A stretch of 64,000 bases of DNA from Calliopsis andreniformis (lineage: Eukaryota; Arthropoda; Insecta; Hymenoptera; Andrenidae). This document shows positions 38,845 through 53,200 of this stretch, piece by piece; position 1 is the first letter of the stretch, and each line of letters opens with the position of its first letter. The position numbers and the translations under genes are program-made. Location of the stretch: contig NW_027480564.1 in assembly GCF_051401765.1 (NCBI RefSeq), positions 1 through 64,000 on the forward strand. Direction: 5' to 3'. The notes under the pieces were generated by a model. That model did not search any database. It was not told where the DNA came from and saw only the letters and a program-made list of their open reading frames with translations.

Positions 38845-40072
38845 GAAAATTGCTGGTTAAGTATTGAGGGATGAGGATTGAGGATTGAGGATTGAGGATT
38901 GAGGAGAGAGTATTGAGGATTGATGTTTGAGAACTAAGATTTGAAGATTGAAGATTGACGATTGAGTGTTGATAACTGAGAATTGATGTTTTTCTCTTGA
39001 GAATTGAGAATTGAGGATTGGGGAATGAGGATTAAGGGCTGAAGATTGATTGTTGAGGTGTGAGGATTGACCATTGAGGTTTGACGGTTGAGGATTGAGG
39101 ATTGAGGACTGAGGGTTGAGGATTGAGGTTTGAGATTTGAGGATTGACAGCTGAATATTGAGGGTTGAGGCTTGAGGACTTAGGATTGAGGATTGAGGAT
39201 AGAGTATTGAGTATTGAGGATTGAAGATTGAGGATTGAGGATCGAGGATAGAAGGGTTGAGGATTGAGGGTTCAGGATTGAGGATTGAGGATTGAAGATT
39301 AAGGATTGGGGATTGATGATTGAAGATTGAGGACTGAGTGTTGAAAACATAGTGATGAGTATTGATGTCTGTGGACTGAGATTAGAAAATTGAAGATTGA
39401 GTGTTGAGTATTGAAAACTGAGAATTGAGGTTTTTCACTTGAGAATTTAGAATTGAGGATTGAGGATTGAGGATTGAGGATTGATTACTGAGGGTTGAGT
39501 ATTGAGGATTGAGGGTTGAAGATTGAGGACTGAGGATTGAGGATTGAGGATTGAGGATTGAGGATTGAGTATTGGAAACTGAGAATTGAGGTTTTTCTCT
39601 TGAGAATTGAGAATTGATAATTGGGGATTGAGGAATAAGGATTGAGGATTGATGGTTGAGGTGAGAGGATTGACGATTGAGGATTGACGATTGAGGAGTG
39701 TAGGTTGAGGACTGAGGGTTGAGGATTGAGGTTTGAGATTTGAGGATTGGCAATTGAATATTGAGGATTGATGCTTCAGGTCGGAGGATTGAGGATTGAG
39801 GATTGAGGATTGAGGTTTGAGATTTGAGGATTGACAATTGAATATTGAGGATTGAGGCTCCAGGTCGGAGGATTGAGGATTGAGGATTGGGGATTGAGGT
39901 TTGAGGATTGAGGGTTGAGGATTGAGGGTTGAGTACTGAGGAATGAGCATTGAGGATTGAGGGTTGAGGATTGAGGACGGAGGACTGAGGATTGAGGATT
40001 GAGGATTGAGGATTGAAGATTGGATATTGAGGATTGAAGATTGAGGATCGAGGATTGAGGATTGAGTATTGA
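38845..40072 (+). repeat. M2 module, copy 4 (B2)
   Basis: This is the +11,987 partner of copy 1. Few differences are visible by eye, for example GGTTAAG preceded by TTGC rather than TTGT. Confidence 0.82.
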
Positions 40073-41373
40073 GGATGATGTCTGAGGGTTGAGGATTGAG
40101 GTTTGAGGACTGAGGACTGAGGATTGAAGACTGAGGGTTGAGGATGAGGGCAGAGGGTCAGGGATTGAGGTTTGACGACTGAGGATTGAGGATTGAGGAT
40201 TGAGAATTGAGGATTGATGATTGAGGATTGAAGATTGAGGATTGGGTATTGAGGATAGATGATTGAGGATGGAGGATGAGGGCTGAGGGTTGAGGATTGA
40301 GGTTTGAGTATTGAGTCCTGAGAATTCAGGATATTCTATTGAGTATTGAGAATTGAGGATTGATGGATGAGTATTGAGGACTGAGGATTGAGGCTTGAAG
40401 GTTGAGTATTGAAGATTCAGGATTGAGGTTTGGGGACTGAGGATTGAGGATTGAAGATTGAGGATTGGGGTTGAGGATTGGCGATTGAGGATTGAGTATT
40501 GAGAATTGAGGATTGATGGTTGAGTATTGAGGATTCATGGCTGAGGGTTGTGTGTTGAATATTGAGGGTTGAGGATTGAGGATTGAGGATTGAGGATTGA
40601 GGATTGAAGATCGAGTATTGCGGATTGAAGGTTGAGGATTGAGGATTGAGGATTAAGGATTGAGGATGATGTCTGAGGGTTGAGGATTGAGGTTTGAGGA
40701 CTGAGGACTTAGGATTGAGGACTGAGGATTGAGGATGAGGGCTGAGGGTCGGGGATTGAGGTTTGACGACTGAGGACTGAGGATTGAGGATTCAGAATTC
40801 AGGATTGTTGATGGAGGATTGAAGATTGAGGATTGGGTATTGAGGATTGAAGAGTGAGGATTGAGGATTGAGGATTGAGGATTGAGGGTTGAGGATCTAG
40901 GATTGGAGATTGATTATTGAGGATTGAAGATTGGGGATTGAGGATTGAGGATTGAGGATCTAGGATTTGAGATTGATTATTGAGGATTGAAGATTGGGGA
41001 TTGAGGATTGAGGATTGAGGATCTAGGATTGGAGATTGAAGATTGGGCATTGAGGATTGAGGGTTGAGGATTGAGGACGAGGACTGACGGTTGAGGATTG
41101 AGGTTTGAGGATTGAGGATTGAGGATTGAGGACTGAGGCTTGAGGGTTGAGGATTGAGCATTGAGGATTGAAGATTGAGGACTGGCGATTGAGGATTGAA
41201 GATTGAGGATTAAGGATTGAGGATTGGGGATTGAGGATGTAGGATTGGAGATTGATTATTGAGGATTGAAGATTGAGGATTGAGGATGGAGGATGAGGGC
41301 TGAGGGTTGAGGATTCAGGATTGAGGATTGAGAATTGAGGATGAGGACTGAGGGTTGAGGATTGAGGTTTGAG

Positions 41374-41940
41374 TATTGAGTCCTGAGAATTCAGGATATT
41401 CTATTGAGTATTGAGAATTGAGGATTGATGGTTGAGTATTGAGGACTGAGGATTGAGGCTTGAAGGTTGAGTATTGAAGATTCAGGATTCAGGTTTGGGG
41501 ACTGAGGATTGAGGATTGAAGATTGAGGATTGGGGATTGAGGATTGGCGATTGAGGATTGAGTATTGAGAATTGAGGATTGATGGTTGAGTATTGAGGAT
41601 TCATGGCTGAGGGTTGTGTGTTGAATATTGAGGGTTGAGGATTGAGGATTGAGGATTGAGGATTGAGGATTGAAGATTGAGTATTGATGATTGAATATTG
41701 AGGATTGAGGATTGAGGTTTGAGGATTGAGTACGAGGACTGACGGTAGAGGATTGAGGTTTGAGGATTTATGACTGAGGATTGAGGACTGAGGATTGAGC
41801 ATTGAGGATTGAGCATTGAGGATTGAAGATTGAAGACTGGGGATTGAGAATTGAAGATTGAGAATTAAGGATTGAAGATTGTGGATTGAGGATCTAGGAT
41901 TGGAGATTGATTATTGAGGATTGGAGATTGAGGATTGAGG
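41374..41940 (+). repeat. 567 bp segment in B2 copied from ~33391-33957 (or its B2 partner)
   Basis: At GAGGTTTGAG the B2 sequence leaves the B1 alignment (29387) and follows 33391 onward at an offset of 7,983 bp. It returns to the B1 alignment at ~41940/29485. The 567 bp replaces 99 bp, which accounts exactly for the change of offset from 11,987 to 12,455. It adds one extra M3 landmark (41382). Confidence 0.8.
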
Positions 41941-42675
41941 ATTGAGGATTGAGGATTGAGGATTGATGATGGAGGATGAGGGCTGAGGGTTGAAGATTGA
42001 GGTTTGAGTATTGAATCCTGAGAATTCAGGATATTCTATTGAGTACTGAGAATTGAGGATCGATGGTTGAGTACTGAGGACTGAAGATTGAGGATTGAAG
42101 GTTGAGTATTGAGGATTCAGAATTGTGGTTCGAGGGCTGAGGATTGAGGATTGAAGATCGAGTATTGAGGATTGAAGGTTGAGGATTGAGGATTGAGGAT
42201 TAAGGATTGAGGATGATGTCTGAGGGTTGAGGATTGAGGTTTGAGGACTGAGGACTGAGGGTTGAGGAGTGAGGATTGAGGATGAGGGCTGAGGGTCGGG
42301 GATTGAGGTTTGGCGGCTGAGGACTGAGGATTGAGGATTGAGAATTAAGGATTGTTGATAGAGGATTGATGATTGAGGATTGGGTATTGAGGATTGAAGA
42401 ATGAGGATTGAGGATTGAGGATTGAGGATTGAGGGTTGAGGATCTAGGATTGGAGATTGATTATTGAGGATTGAAGATTGGGGATTGAGGATTGAGGATT
42501 GAGGATCTAGGATTGGAGATTGATTAATGAGGATTGAATATTGGGGATTGAGGATTGAGGATTGAGGATCTAGGATTGGAGATTGAAGATTGGGGATTGA
42601 GGATTGAGGGTTGAGGATTGAGGACGAGGACTGACGGTTGAGGATTGAGGTTTGAGGATTGAGGATTGAGGATAC

Positions 42676-43915
42676 AAAATTGCTGGTTAAGTATTGAGGG
42701 ATGAGGATTGAGGATTGAGGATTGAGGATTGAGGATTGAGGAGAGAGTATTGAGGGTTGATGTTTGAGAACTAAGATTTGAAGATTGAAGATTGACGATT
42801 GAGTGTTGATAACTGAGAATTGAGGTTTTTCTCTTGAGAATTGAGAACTGAGGATTGGGGAATGAGGATTAAGGGCTGAGGATTGATTGTTGAGGTGCGA
42901 GGATTGACCATTGAGGTTTGACGATTGAGGATTGAGGATTGAGGACTGAGGGTTGAGGTTTGAGGTTTGAGATTTGAGGATTGACAGCTGAATAATAAGG
43001 GTTGAGGCTTGAGGACTTAGGATTGAGGATTGAGGATAGAGTATTGAGTATTGAGTATTGAAGATTGAGGATTGAGGATCGAGGATAGAAGGGTTGAGGA
43101 TTGAGGGTTGAGGATTGAGGATTGAGGATTGAAGATTAAGGATTGGGGATTGATGATTGAAGATTGAGGACTGAGTGTTGAAAACAGAGTGATGAGTATT
43201 GATGTCTGTGGACTGAGATTTGAAAATTGAAGATTGAGTGTTGAGTATTGAAAACTGAGAATTGAGTTTTTTCACTTGAGAATTGAGAATTGAGGATTGA
43301 GGATTGAGGATTGAGGATTGATTACTGAGGGTTAAGTATTGAGGATTGAGGGTTGAAGATTGAGGACTGAGGATTGAGGATTGAGGATTGAGGATTGAGG
43401 ATTGAGTATTGAAAACCGAGAATTGAGGTTTTTCTCTTGAGAATTGAGAATTGAGAATTGGGGATTGAGGATTAAGGGTTGAGGATTGATGGTTGAGGTG
43501 AGAGGATTGACGTTTGAGGATTGACGATTGAGGAGTGCAGGTTGAGGACTGAGGGTTGAGGATTGAGGTTTGAGATTTTAGGATTGGCAATTGAATATTG
43601 AGGATTGATGCTTCAGGTTGGAGGATTGAGGATTGAGGATTGAGGATTGAGGTTTGAGATTTGAGGATTGAAAATTGAATATTGAGGATAGAGGCTCCAG
43701 GTCGGAGGATTGAGGATTGAGGATTGGGGATTGAAGTTTGAGGATTGAGGATTGAGGATTGAGGGTTGAGTATTGAGGATTGAGCATTGAGGATTGGGGG
43801 TTGAGGATTGAGGACGGAGGATTGAGGATTGAGGATTGAGGATTGAGGATTGAAGATTGGATATTGAGGATTGAAGATTGAGGATCGAGGATTGAGGATT
43901 GAGTATTGAGGATGA
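42676..43915 (+). repeat. M2 module, copy 5 (B2)
   Basis: This is the +12,455 partner of copy 2. It shares the private ATACAAAATTG edge, the AATAATAAGGG variant and the six-T island. Confidence 0.82.
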
Positions 43916-44557
43916 TGTCTGAGGGTTGAGGATTGAGGATTGAGGAGTGAAGATAGGATATTGAGGAATGAAGATTGAGGATCGAGGATTGAGGACTGAG
44001 GATTGAGGCTTGAAGGTTGAGTATTGAAGATTCAGGATTGAGGGTTGAGCACGGAGGATTGAGGATTGAAGATTGAGTATTAGGGATTGAAGATTGAGGA
44101 TTGATGTTTGAGGATTGACGATTGAGGATTGAGGATTGGGTATTGAGGATAGTGGATTGAGTATCGAGGATTGAGGATCGAGGATTGAGGATTGAGGATT
44201 GAGTATACAGGATTGATGATTGAGGATTGAGGATAGAGGATTGAAGATTGAGGATTGAGTATTGGGGATTGAAGATTGAGGATTGAGGGTTGAAGATTGA
44301 AGATTGAGGACTGTTGGTTGAGGATCGGGTGTTGAGTATTTATGTTTGAGGATTGGGATTTGAAGACTGAAGAATGTGGATTGACTAATGAAAACTGAGT
44401 ATTGGCGATATTGGATTGAGGATTTACAATTAAGGTTTGAGGATTGAGGATTGGGTATTGAAGGGTGAGGATTGAAGGTTCAGGATTGAGGATTGAGGAT
44501 TGAGGATTGAGAATTGAGCATTGAGGATCGAGGATTGAGGATTGAGGATTGAGGATT

Positions 44558-45615
44558 GAAAATTGCTGGTTAAGTATTGAGGGATGAGGATTGAGGATTG
44601 AGGATTGAGGATTGAGGAGAGAGTATTGAGGATTGATGTTTGAGAACTAAGATTTGAAAATTGAAGATTGACGATTGAGTGTTGATAACTGAGAATTGAT
44701 GTTTTTCTCTTGAGAATTGAGAATTGAGGATTGGGGAATGAGGATTAAGGGCTGAGGATTGATTGTTGAGGTGTGAGGATTGACCATTGAGGTTTGACGG
44801 TTGAGGATTGAGGATTGAGGACTGAGGGTTGAGGATTGAGGTTTGAGATTTGAGGATTGACAGCTGAATATTGAGGGTTGAGGCTTGAGGACTTAGGATT
44901 GAGGATTGAGGATAGAGTATTGAGTATTGAGGATTGAAGATTGAGGATTGAGGATCGAGGATAGAAGGGTTGAGGATTGATGGTTGAGGATTGAGGATTG
45001 AGGATTGAAGATTAAGGATTGGGGATTGATGATTGAAGATTGAGGACTGAGTGTTGAAAACATAGTGATGAGTATTGATGTCTGTGGACTGAGATTAGAA
45101 AATTGAAGATTGAGTGTTGAGTATTGAAAACTGAGAATTGAGGTTTTTCACTTGAGAATTCAGAATTGAGGATTGAGGATTGAGGATTGAGGATTGATTA
45201 CTGAGGGTTGAGTATTGAGGATAGATGATTGAGGATGGAGGATGAGGGCTGAGGGTTGAGGATTGAGGTTTGAGATTTGAGGATTGGCAATTGAATATTG
45301 AGGATTGATGCTTCAGGTCGGAGGATTGAGGATTGAGGATTGAGGATTGAGGTTTGAGATTTGAGGATTGACAATTGAATATTGAGGATTGAGGCTCCAG
45401 GTCGGAGGATTGAGGATTGAGGATTGGGGATTGAGGTTTGAGGATTGAGGGTTGAGGATTGAGGGTTGAGTATTGAGGAATGAGCATTGAGGATTGAGGG
45501 TTGAGGATTGAGGACGGAGGATTGAGGATTGAGGATTGAGGATTGAGGATTGAAGATTGGATATTGAGGATTGAAGATTGAGGATCGAGGATTGCGGATT
45601 GAGTATTGAGGATGA
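44558..45615 (+). repeat. M2 module, copy 6 (B2)
   Basis: This is the +12,455 partner of copy 3, with the same internal shortening. Confidence 0.82.
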
Positions 45616-48600
45616 TGTCTGAGGGTTGAGGGTTGAGGTTTGAGGACTGAGGACTGAGGATTGAAGACTGAGGGTTGAGGATGAGGGCAGAGGGTCAGGG
45701 ATTGAGGTTTGACGACTGAGGATTGAGGATTGAGGATTGAGAATTGAGGATTGATGATTGAGGATTGAAGATTGAGGATTGGGTATTGAGGATAGATGAT
45801 TGAGGATGGAGGATGAGGGCTGAGGGTTGAGGATTGAGGTTTGAGTATTGAGTCCTGAGAATTCAGGATATTCTATTGAGTATTGAGAATTGAGGATTGA
45901 TGGTTGAGTATTGAGGACTGAGGATTGAGGCTTGAAGGTTGAGTATTGAAGATTCAGGATTGAGGTTTGGGGACTGAGGATTGAGGATTGAAGATTGAGG
46001 ATCGGGGATTGAGGATTGGCGATTGAGGATTGAGTATTGAGAATTGAGGATTGATGGTTGAGTATTGAGGATTCATGGCTGAGGGTTGTGTGTTGAATAT
46101 TGAGGGTTGAGGATTGAGGATTGAGGATTGAGGATTGAGGATTGAAGATTGAGTATTGATGATTGAATATTGAGGATTGAGGATTGAGGTTTGAGGATTG
46201 AGTACGAGGACTGACGGTAGAGGATTGAGGTTTGAGGATTTATGACTGAGGATTGAGGACTGAGGATTGAGCATTGAGGATTGAGCATTGAGGATTGAAG
46301 ATTGAAGACTGGGGATTGAGAATTGAAGATTGAGAATTAAGGATTGAAGATTGTGGATTGAGGATCTAGGATTGGAGATTGATTATTGAGGATTGGAGAT
46401 TGAGGATTGAGGATTGAGGATTGAGGATTGAGAATTGAGGATGAGGACTGAGGGGTGAGGTTTGAGGTTTGAGGAATGAGGATTGAGGGTTGAGGATTGA
46501 GGATTGAGGACTGAGGATTGAGGACTGAGGATTGAGCATTGTGGATTGAGCATTGAGGATTGAAGATTGAAGACTGGGGATTGAGGATTGAAGGTTGAGA
46601 ATTAAGGATTGATGGTTGTGTATTGAGGATCTAGGATTGGAGATCGATTATTGAGGATTGAAGATTGAGGATTGAGGATTGAGGATTGAGGATTGAGAAT
46701 TGAGGATGAGGACTGAGGGTTGAGGATTGAGGTTTGAGGAATGAGGATTGAGGGTTGATGATTGAGGATTGAGGATTGAGGATTGAGGATTGAGGATTGA
46801 GGATTGGGGATTGAATATTGAGTACTGACGATTGAAGATTGAGGATTGAGGATTGAGGATTGATGATGGAGGATGAGGGCTGAAGGTTGAATATTGAGGT
46901 TTGAGTATTGAATCCTGAGAATTCAGGATATTCTATTGAGTACTGAGAATTGAGGATCGATGGTTGAGTACTGAGGACTGAAGATTGAGGATTGAAGGTT
47001 GAGTATTGAGGATTCAGAATTGAGGTTTGAGGGCTGAGGATTGAGGGTTGAAGATCGAGTATTGAGGATTGAAGGTTGAGGATAGAGGATTGAGGATTAA
47101 GGATTGAGGATGACGTCTGAGGGTTGAGGATTGAGGTTTGAGGACTGAGGACTTAGGATTGAGGACTGAGGATTGAGGATGAGGGCTGAGGGTCGGGGAT
47201 TGAGGTTTGACGACTGAGGGCTGAGGATTAAGGATTGAGAATTCAGGATTGTTGATGGAGGATTGAAGATTGAGGATTGGGTATTGAGGATTGAAGAGTG
47301 AGGATTGAGGATTGAGGATTGAGGATTGAGGGTTGAGGATCTAGGATTGGAGATTGATTATTGAGGATTGAAGATTGGGGATTGAGGATTGAGGATTGAG
47401 GATCTAGGATTTGAGATTGATTATTGAGGATTGAAGATTGGGGATTGAGGATTGAGGATTGAGGATCTAGGATTCGAGATTGAAGATTGGGCATTTAGGA
47501 TTGAGGGTTGAGGATTGAGGACGAGGACTGACGGTTGAGGATTGAGGTTTGAGGATTGAGGATTGAGGATTGAGGACTGAGGCTTGAGGGTTGAGGATTG
47601 AGCATTGAGGATTGCAGATTGAGGACTGGCGATTGAGGATTGAAGATTGAGGATTAAGGATTGAGGATGGGGGATTGAGGATGTAGGATTGGAGATTGAT
47701 TATTGAGGATTGAAGATTGAGGATTGAGGATGGAGGATGAGGGCTGAGGGTTGAGGATTGAGGTTTGAGTATTGAGACCTGAGAATTCAGGATATTCTAT
47801 TGAGTATTGAGAATTGAGGATTGATGGTTGAGTATTGAGGACTGAGGATTGAGGCTTGAAGGATGAGTATTGAACATTCAGGATTGAGGTTTGGGGACTG
47901 AGGATTGAGGATTGAAGATTGAGTATTAGGGATTGAAGATTGAGGATTGAGGAATGAGGATTGAGGATTGAGGATTGAGGATGATGTCTGAGGGTTGAGG
48001 ATTGAGGTTTGAGGACTGAGGACTGAGGATTAAAGACTGAGGGTTGAGGATGAGGGCAGAGGGTCGGGGATTGAGGTTTGACGACTGAGGATTGAGGATT
48101 GAGGATTGAGGGTTGATGATTGAATATTGAGGATTGAAGATTGAGGATTGAGGATTGAGGATTGAGGATTGAGAATTGAGGATGAGGACTGAGGGTTGAG
48201 GATTGAGGTTTGGGGAATGAGGATTGAGGGTTGAGGATTGAGGATTGAGGATTGAGGATTGAGGATTGAGGATTGAGGATTGAGGGTTGGGGATTGAATA
48301 TTGAGTACTGAGGATTGAAGATTGAGGATTGAGGATTGAGGATTGATGATGGAGGATGAGGGCTGAGGGTTGAGGATTGAGGTTTGAGTATTGAATCCTG
48401 AGAATTCAGGATATTCTATTGAGTATTGAGAATTGAGGATTGATGGTTGAGTACTGAGGACTGAGGATTGGGGATTGAAGGTTGAGTATTGAGGATTCAG
48501 AATTGAGGTTTGAGGGCCGAGGATTGAGGATTGAAGATTGAGTATTGAGGATTGAAGGTTGAGGATTGAGGATTGAGGATTAAGGATTGAGGATGATGTC

Positions 48601-50235
48601 TGAGGGTTGAGGATTGAGGATTGAGGATTGAGGATTGAGGATTGAAGGTTGGATATTGAGGATTGAAGATTGAGGATCGAGGACTGAGGACTGAGGATTG
48701 AGGCTTGAAGGTTGAGTATTGAAGATTCAGGATTGAGGTTTGAGGATTGAGGACTGAGGATTGAGGACTGAGGATTGAGCATTGAGGATTGAGCATTGAG
48801 GATTGAAGGTTGAAGACTGGGGATTGAGGATTGAAGGTTGAGAATTAAGGATTGATGATTGTGTATTGAGGATCTAGGATTGGAGATCGATTATTGAGGA
48901 TTGAATATTGAGGATTGAGGATTGAGGATTGAGGATTGAGAATTGAGGATGAGGACTGAGGGTTGAGGATTGAGGTTTGAGGAATGAGGATTGAGGGTTG
49001 AGGATTGAGGATTGAGGATTGAGGATTGAGGATTGAGGATTGGGGATTGAATATTGAGTACTGAGGATTGAAGATTGAGGATTGAGGATTGAGGATTGAT
49101 GATGGAGGATGAGGGCTGAGGGTTGAGGATTGAGGTTTGAGTATTGAATCCTGAGAATTCAGGATATTCTATTGAGTATTGGGAATTGAGGATTGATGGT
49201 TGAGTACTGAGGACTCAGGATTGAGGATTGAAGGTTGAGTATTGAGGATTCAGAATTGATGTTTGAGGGCTGAGGATTGCGGATTGAAGATTGAGTATTG
49301 AGGATTGAAGGTTGAGGATTGAGGATTGAGGATTAAGGATTGAGGATGATGTCTGAGGGTTGAGGATTGAGGATTGTGGATTGAGGATTGAGGATTGAAG
49401 ATTGGATATTGAGGATTGAAGACTGAGGATCGAGGATTGAGGATTGAGGATTGAGGCTTGAAGGTTGAGTATTGAAGATTCAGGATTGAGGTTTGACGAC
49501 TGAGGATTGAGGATTGAAGATTGAGTATTAGGGATTGAAGATTGAGGATTGAGGATTGAGGATTGAGGATTGAGGATGATGTCAGAGGTTTGAGGATTGA
49601 GGTTTGAGGACTGGGGACTGAGGATTGAAGACTGAGGGTTGAGGATGAGGGCAGAGGGTCAGGGATTGGGGTCTGACGACTGAGGATTGAGGTATGAGGA
49701 TTGAGAATTGCGGATTGATGATTGAGGATTGAAGATTGAGGATTGGGTATTGAGGATAGAGGATTGAGGATGGAGGATGAGGGCTGAGGGTTGAGGATTG
49801 AGGTTTGAGTATTGAGTCCTGAGAATTCAGGATATTCTATTGAGTACTGAGAATTGAGGATCGATGGTTGAGTACTGAGGACTGAAGATTGAGGATTGAA
49901 GGTTGAGTATTGAGGATTCAGTATTGAGGTTTGAGGGCTGAGGATTGAGGATTGAAGATTGAGTATTGAGGATTGAAGGTTGAGGATTGAGGATTGAGGA
50001 TTAAGGATTGAGGATGATGTCTGAGGGTTGAGGATTGAGGTTTGAGGACTGAGGACTTAGGATTGAGGACTGAGGATTGAGGATGAGGGCTGAGGGTCGG
50101 GGATTGAGGTTTGAAGACTGAGGACTGAGGATTGAGGATTGAGAATTCAGGATTGTTGATGGAGGATTGAAGATTGAGGATTGGGTATTGAGGGTTGAAG
50201 AGTGAGGATTGAGGATTGAGGATTGAGGATTGAGG

Positions 50236-53200
50236 GTTAAGGATCTAGGATTGGAGATTGATTATTGAGGATTGAAGATTGGGGATTGAGGATTGAGGAT
50301 TGAGGATCTAGGATTGGAGATTGATTATTGAGGATTGAAGATTGGGGATTGAGGATTGAGGATTGAGGATCTAGGATTGGAGATTGAAGATTGGGGATTG
50401 AGGATTGAGGGTTGAGGATTGAGGACGAGGACTGACGGTTGAGGATTGAGGTTTGAGGATTAGGAATGAGGGTTGAGGATTGAGGTTTGAGAAATGAGGA
50501 TTGAGGATTGAGGATTGAGGATTGAGGATTGAGGATTGAGGATTGAGGATTGGGTATTGAGGATAGAGGATTGAGGATGGAGGATGAGGGCTGAGGGTTG
50601 AGGATTGAGGTTTGAGTATTGAGTCCTGAGAATTCAGGATATTCTATTGAGTACTGAGAATTGAGGATCGATGGTTGAGTACTGAGGACTGAAGATTGAG
50701 GATTGAAGGTTGAGTATTGAGGATTCAGTATTGAGGTTTGAGGGCTGAGGATTGAGGATTGAAGATTGAGTATTGAGGATTGAAGGTTGAGGATTGAGGA
50801 TTGAGGATTAAGGATTGAGGATGATGTCTGAGGGTTGAGGATTGAGGTTTGAGGACTGAGGACTTAGGATTGAGGACTGAGGATTGAGGATGAGGGCTGA
50901 GGGTCGGGGATTGAGGTTTGAAGACTGAGGACTGAGGATTGAGGATTGAGAATTCAGGATTGTTGATGGAGGATTGAAGATTGAGGATTGGGTATTGAGG
51001 GTTGAGGATTGAGGATTGAGGATTGAGGATTGAGGATTGAGGATTGGGGATTGAATATTGAGTACTGAGGATTGAAGATTGAGGATTGAGGATTGAGGAT
51101 TGATGATGGAGGATGAGGGCTGAGGGTTGAGGATTGAGGTTTGAGTATTGAATCCTGAGAATTCAGGATATTCTATTGAGTATTGGGAATTGAGGATTGA
51201 TGGTTGAGTACTGAGGACTCAGGATTGAGGATTGAAGGTTGAGTATTGAGGATTCAGAATTGATGTTTGAGGGCTGAGGATTGCGGATTGAAGATTGAGT
51301 ATTGAGGATTGAAGGTTGAGGATTGAGGATTGAGGATTAAGGATTGAGGATGATGTCTGAGGGTTGAGGATTGAGGATTGTGGATTGAGGATTGAGGATT
51401 GAAGATTGGATATTGAGGATTGAAGACTGAGGATCGAGGATTGAGGATTGAGGATTGAGGCTTGAAGGTTGAGTATTGAAGATTCAGGATTGAGGTTTGA
51501 CGACTGAGGATTGAGGATTGAAGATTGAGTATTAGGGATTGAAGATTGAGGATTGAGGATTGAGGATTGAGGATTGAGGATGATGTCAGAGGTTTGAGGA
51601 TTGAGGTTTGAGGACTGGGGACTGAGGATTGAAGACTGAGGGTTGAGGATGAGGGCAGAGGGTCAGGGATTGGGGTCTGACGACTGAGGATTGAGGTATG
51701 AGGATTGAGAATTGCGGATTGATGATTGAGGATTGAAGATTGAGGATTGGGTATTGAGGATAGAGGATTGAGGATGGAGGATGAGGGCTGAGGGTTGAGG
51801 ATTGAGGTTTGAGTATTGAGTCCTGAGAATTCAGGATATTCTATTGAGTACTGAGAATTGAGGATCGATGGTTGAGTACTGAGGACTGAAGATTGAGGAT
51901 TGAAGGTTGAGTATTGAGGATTCAGTATTGAGGTTTGAGGGCTGAGGATTGAGGATTGAAGATTGAGTATTGAGGATTGAAGGTTGAGGATTGAGGATTG
52001 AGGATTAAGGATTGAGGATGATGTCTGAGGGTTGAGGATTGAGGTTTGAGGACTGAGGACTTAGGATTGAGGACTGAGGATTGAGGATGAGGGCTGAGGG
52101 TCGGGGATTGAGGTTTGAAGACTGAGGACTGAGGATTGAGGATTGAGAATTCAGGATTGTTGATGGAGGATTGAAGATTGAGGATTGGGTATTGAGGGTT
52201 GAAGAGTGAGGATTGAGGATTGAGGATTGAGGATTGAGGGTTAAGGATCTAGGATTGGAGATTGATTATTGAGGATTGAAGATTGGGGATTGAGGATTGA
52301 GGATTGAGGATCTAGGATTGGAGATTGATTATTGAGGATTGAAGATTGGGGATTGAGGATTGAGGATTGAGGATCTAGGATTGGAGATTGAAGATTGGGG
52401 ATTGAGGATTGAGGGTTGAGGATTGAGGACGAGGACTGACGGTTGAGGATTGAGGTTTGAGGATTAGGAATGAGGGTTGAGGATTGAGGTTTGAGAAATG
52501 AGGATTGAGGATTGAGGATTGAGGATTGAGGATTGAGGATTGAGGATTGTGTATTAAAGATTGAGTATTGATCACTGAGGATTGAGGATTGAGGATTGAG
52601 GGTTGATGATTGAATATTGAGGATTGAAGATTGAGGATTGAGGATTGAGGATTGAGGATTGAGGATTGAGGATTGAGGATTGAGTGTTGGGGATTGAATA
52701 TTGAGTACTGAGGATTGAAGATTGAGGATTGAGGGTTGATGATGGAGGATGAGGGCTGAGGGTTGAGGATTGAGGTTTGAGTATTGAACCCTGAGAATTC
52801 AGGATATTCTATTGAGTATTTAGAATTGAGGATTGATGGTTGAGTACTGAGGACTGAGGATTGAGGATTGAAGGTTGAGTATTGAAGATTCAGAATTGAG
52901 GTTTGAGGGCTGAGGATTGAGGATTGAAGATTGAGTATTGAGGATTGAAGGTTGAGGATTGAGGATTGAGGATTAAGGATTGAGGATGATGTCTGAGGAT
53001 TGAGGATTGAGGTTTGAGGACTGAGGACTGAGGATTGAGGACTGAGGATTGAGGATGAGGGCTGAGGTTCGGGGATTGAGGTTTGACGACTGAGGACTGA
53101 GGATTGAGGATTGAGAATTCAGGATTGTTGATAGAGGATTGAAGGTTGAGGATTGGGTATTGAGGATTGAAGAATGAGGATTGAGGATTGAGGATTGAGG

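Larger units (their letters stand above)
37788..50235 (+). repeat. B2: ~12.45 kb higher-order unit, second copy
   Basis: B2 matches B1 in order and landmark content, except for a replaced ~244 bp patch at ~38537-38780 and a 567 bp segment at ~41374-41940 that stands in for 99 bp of B1. Landmarks fall at 40317, 41382 (extra), 42017, 45854, 46914, 47778, 48397, 49150 and 49818. Degenerate island copies 4 and 5 are at 38609 and 44322. Similarity to B1 ends at about 50235. Confidence 0.85.
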
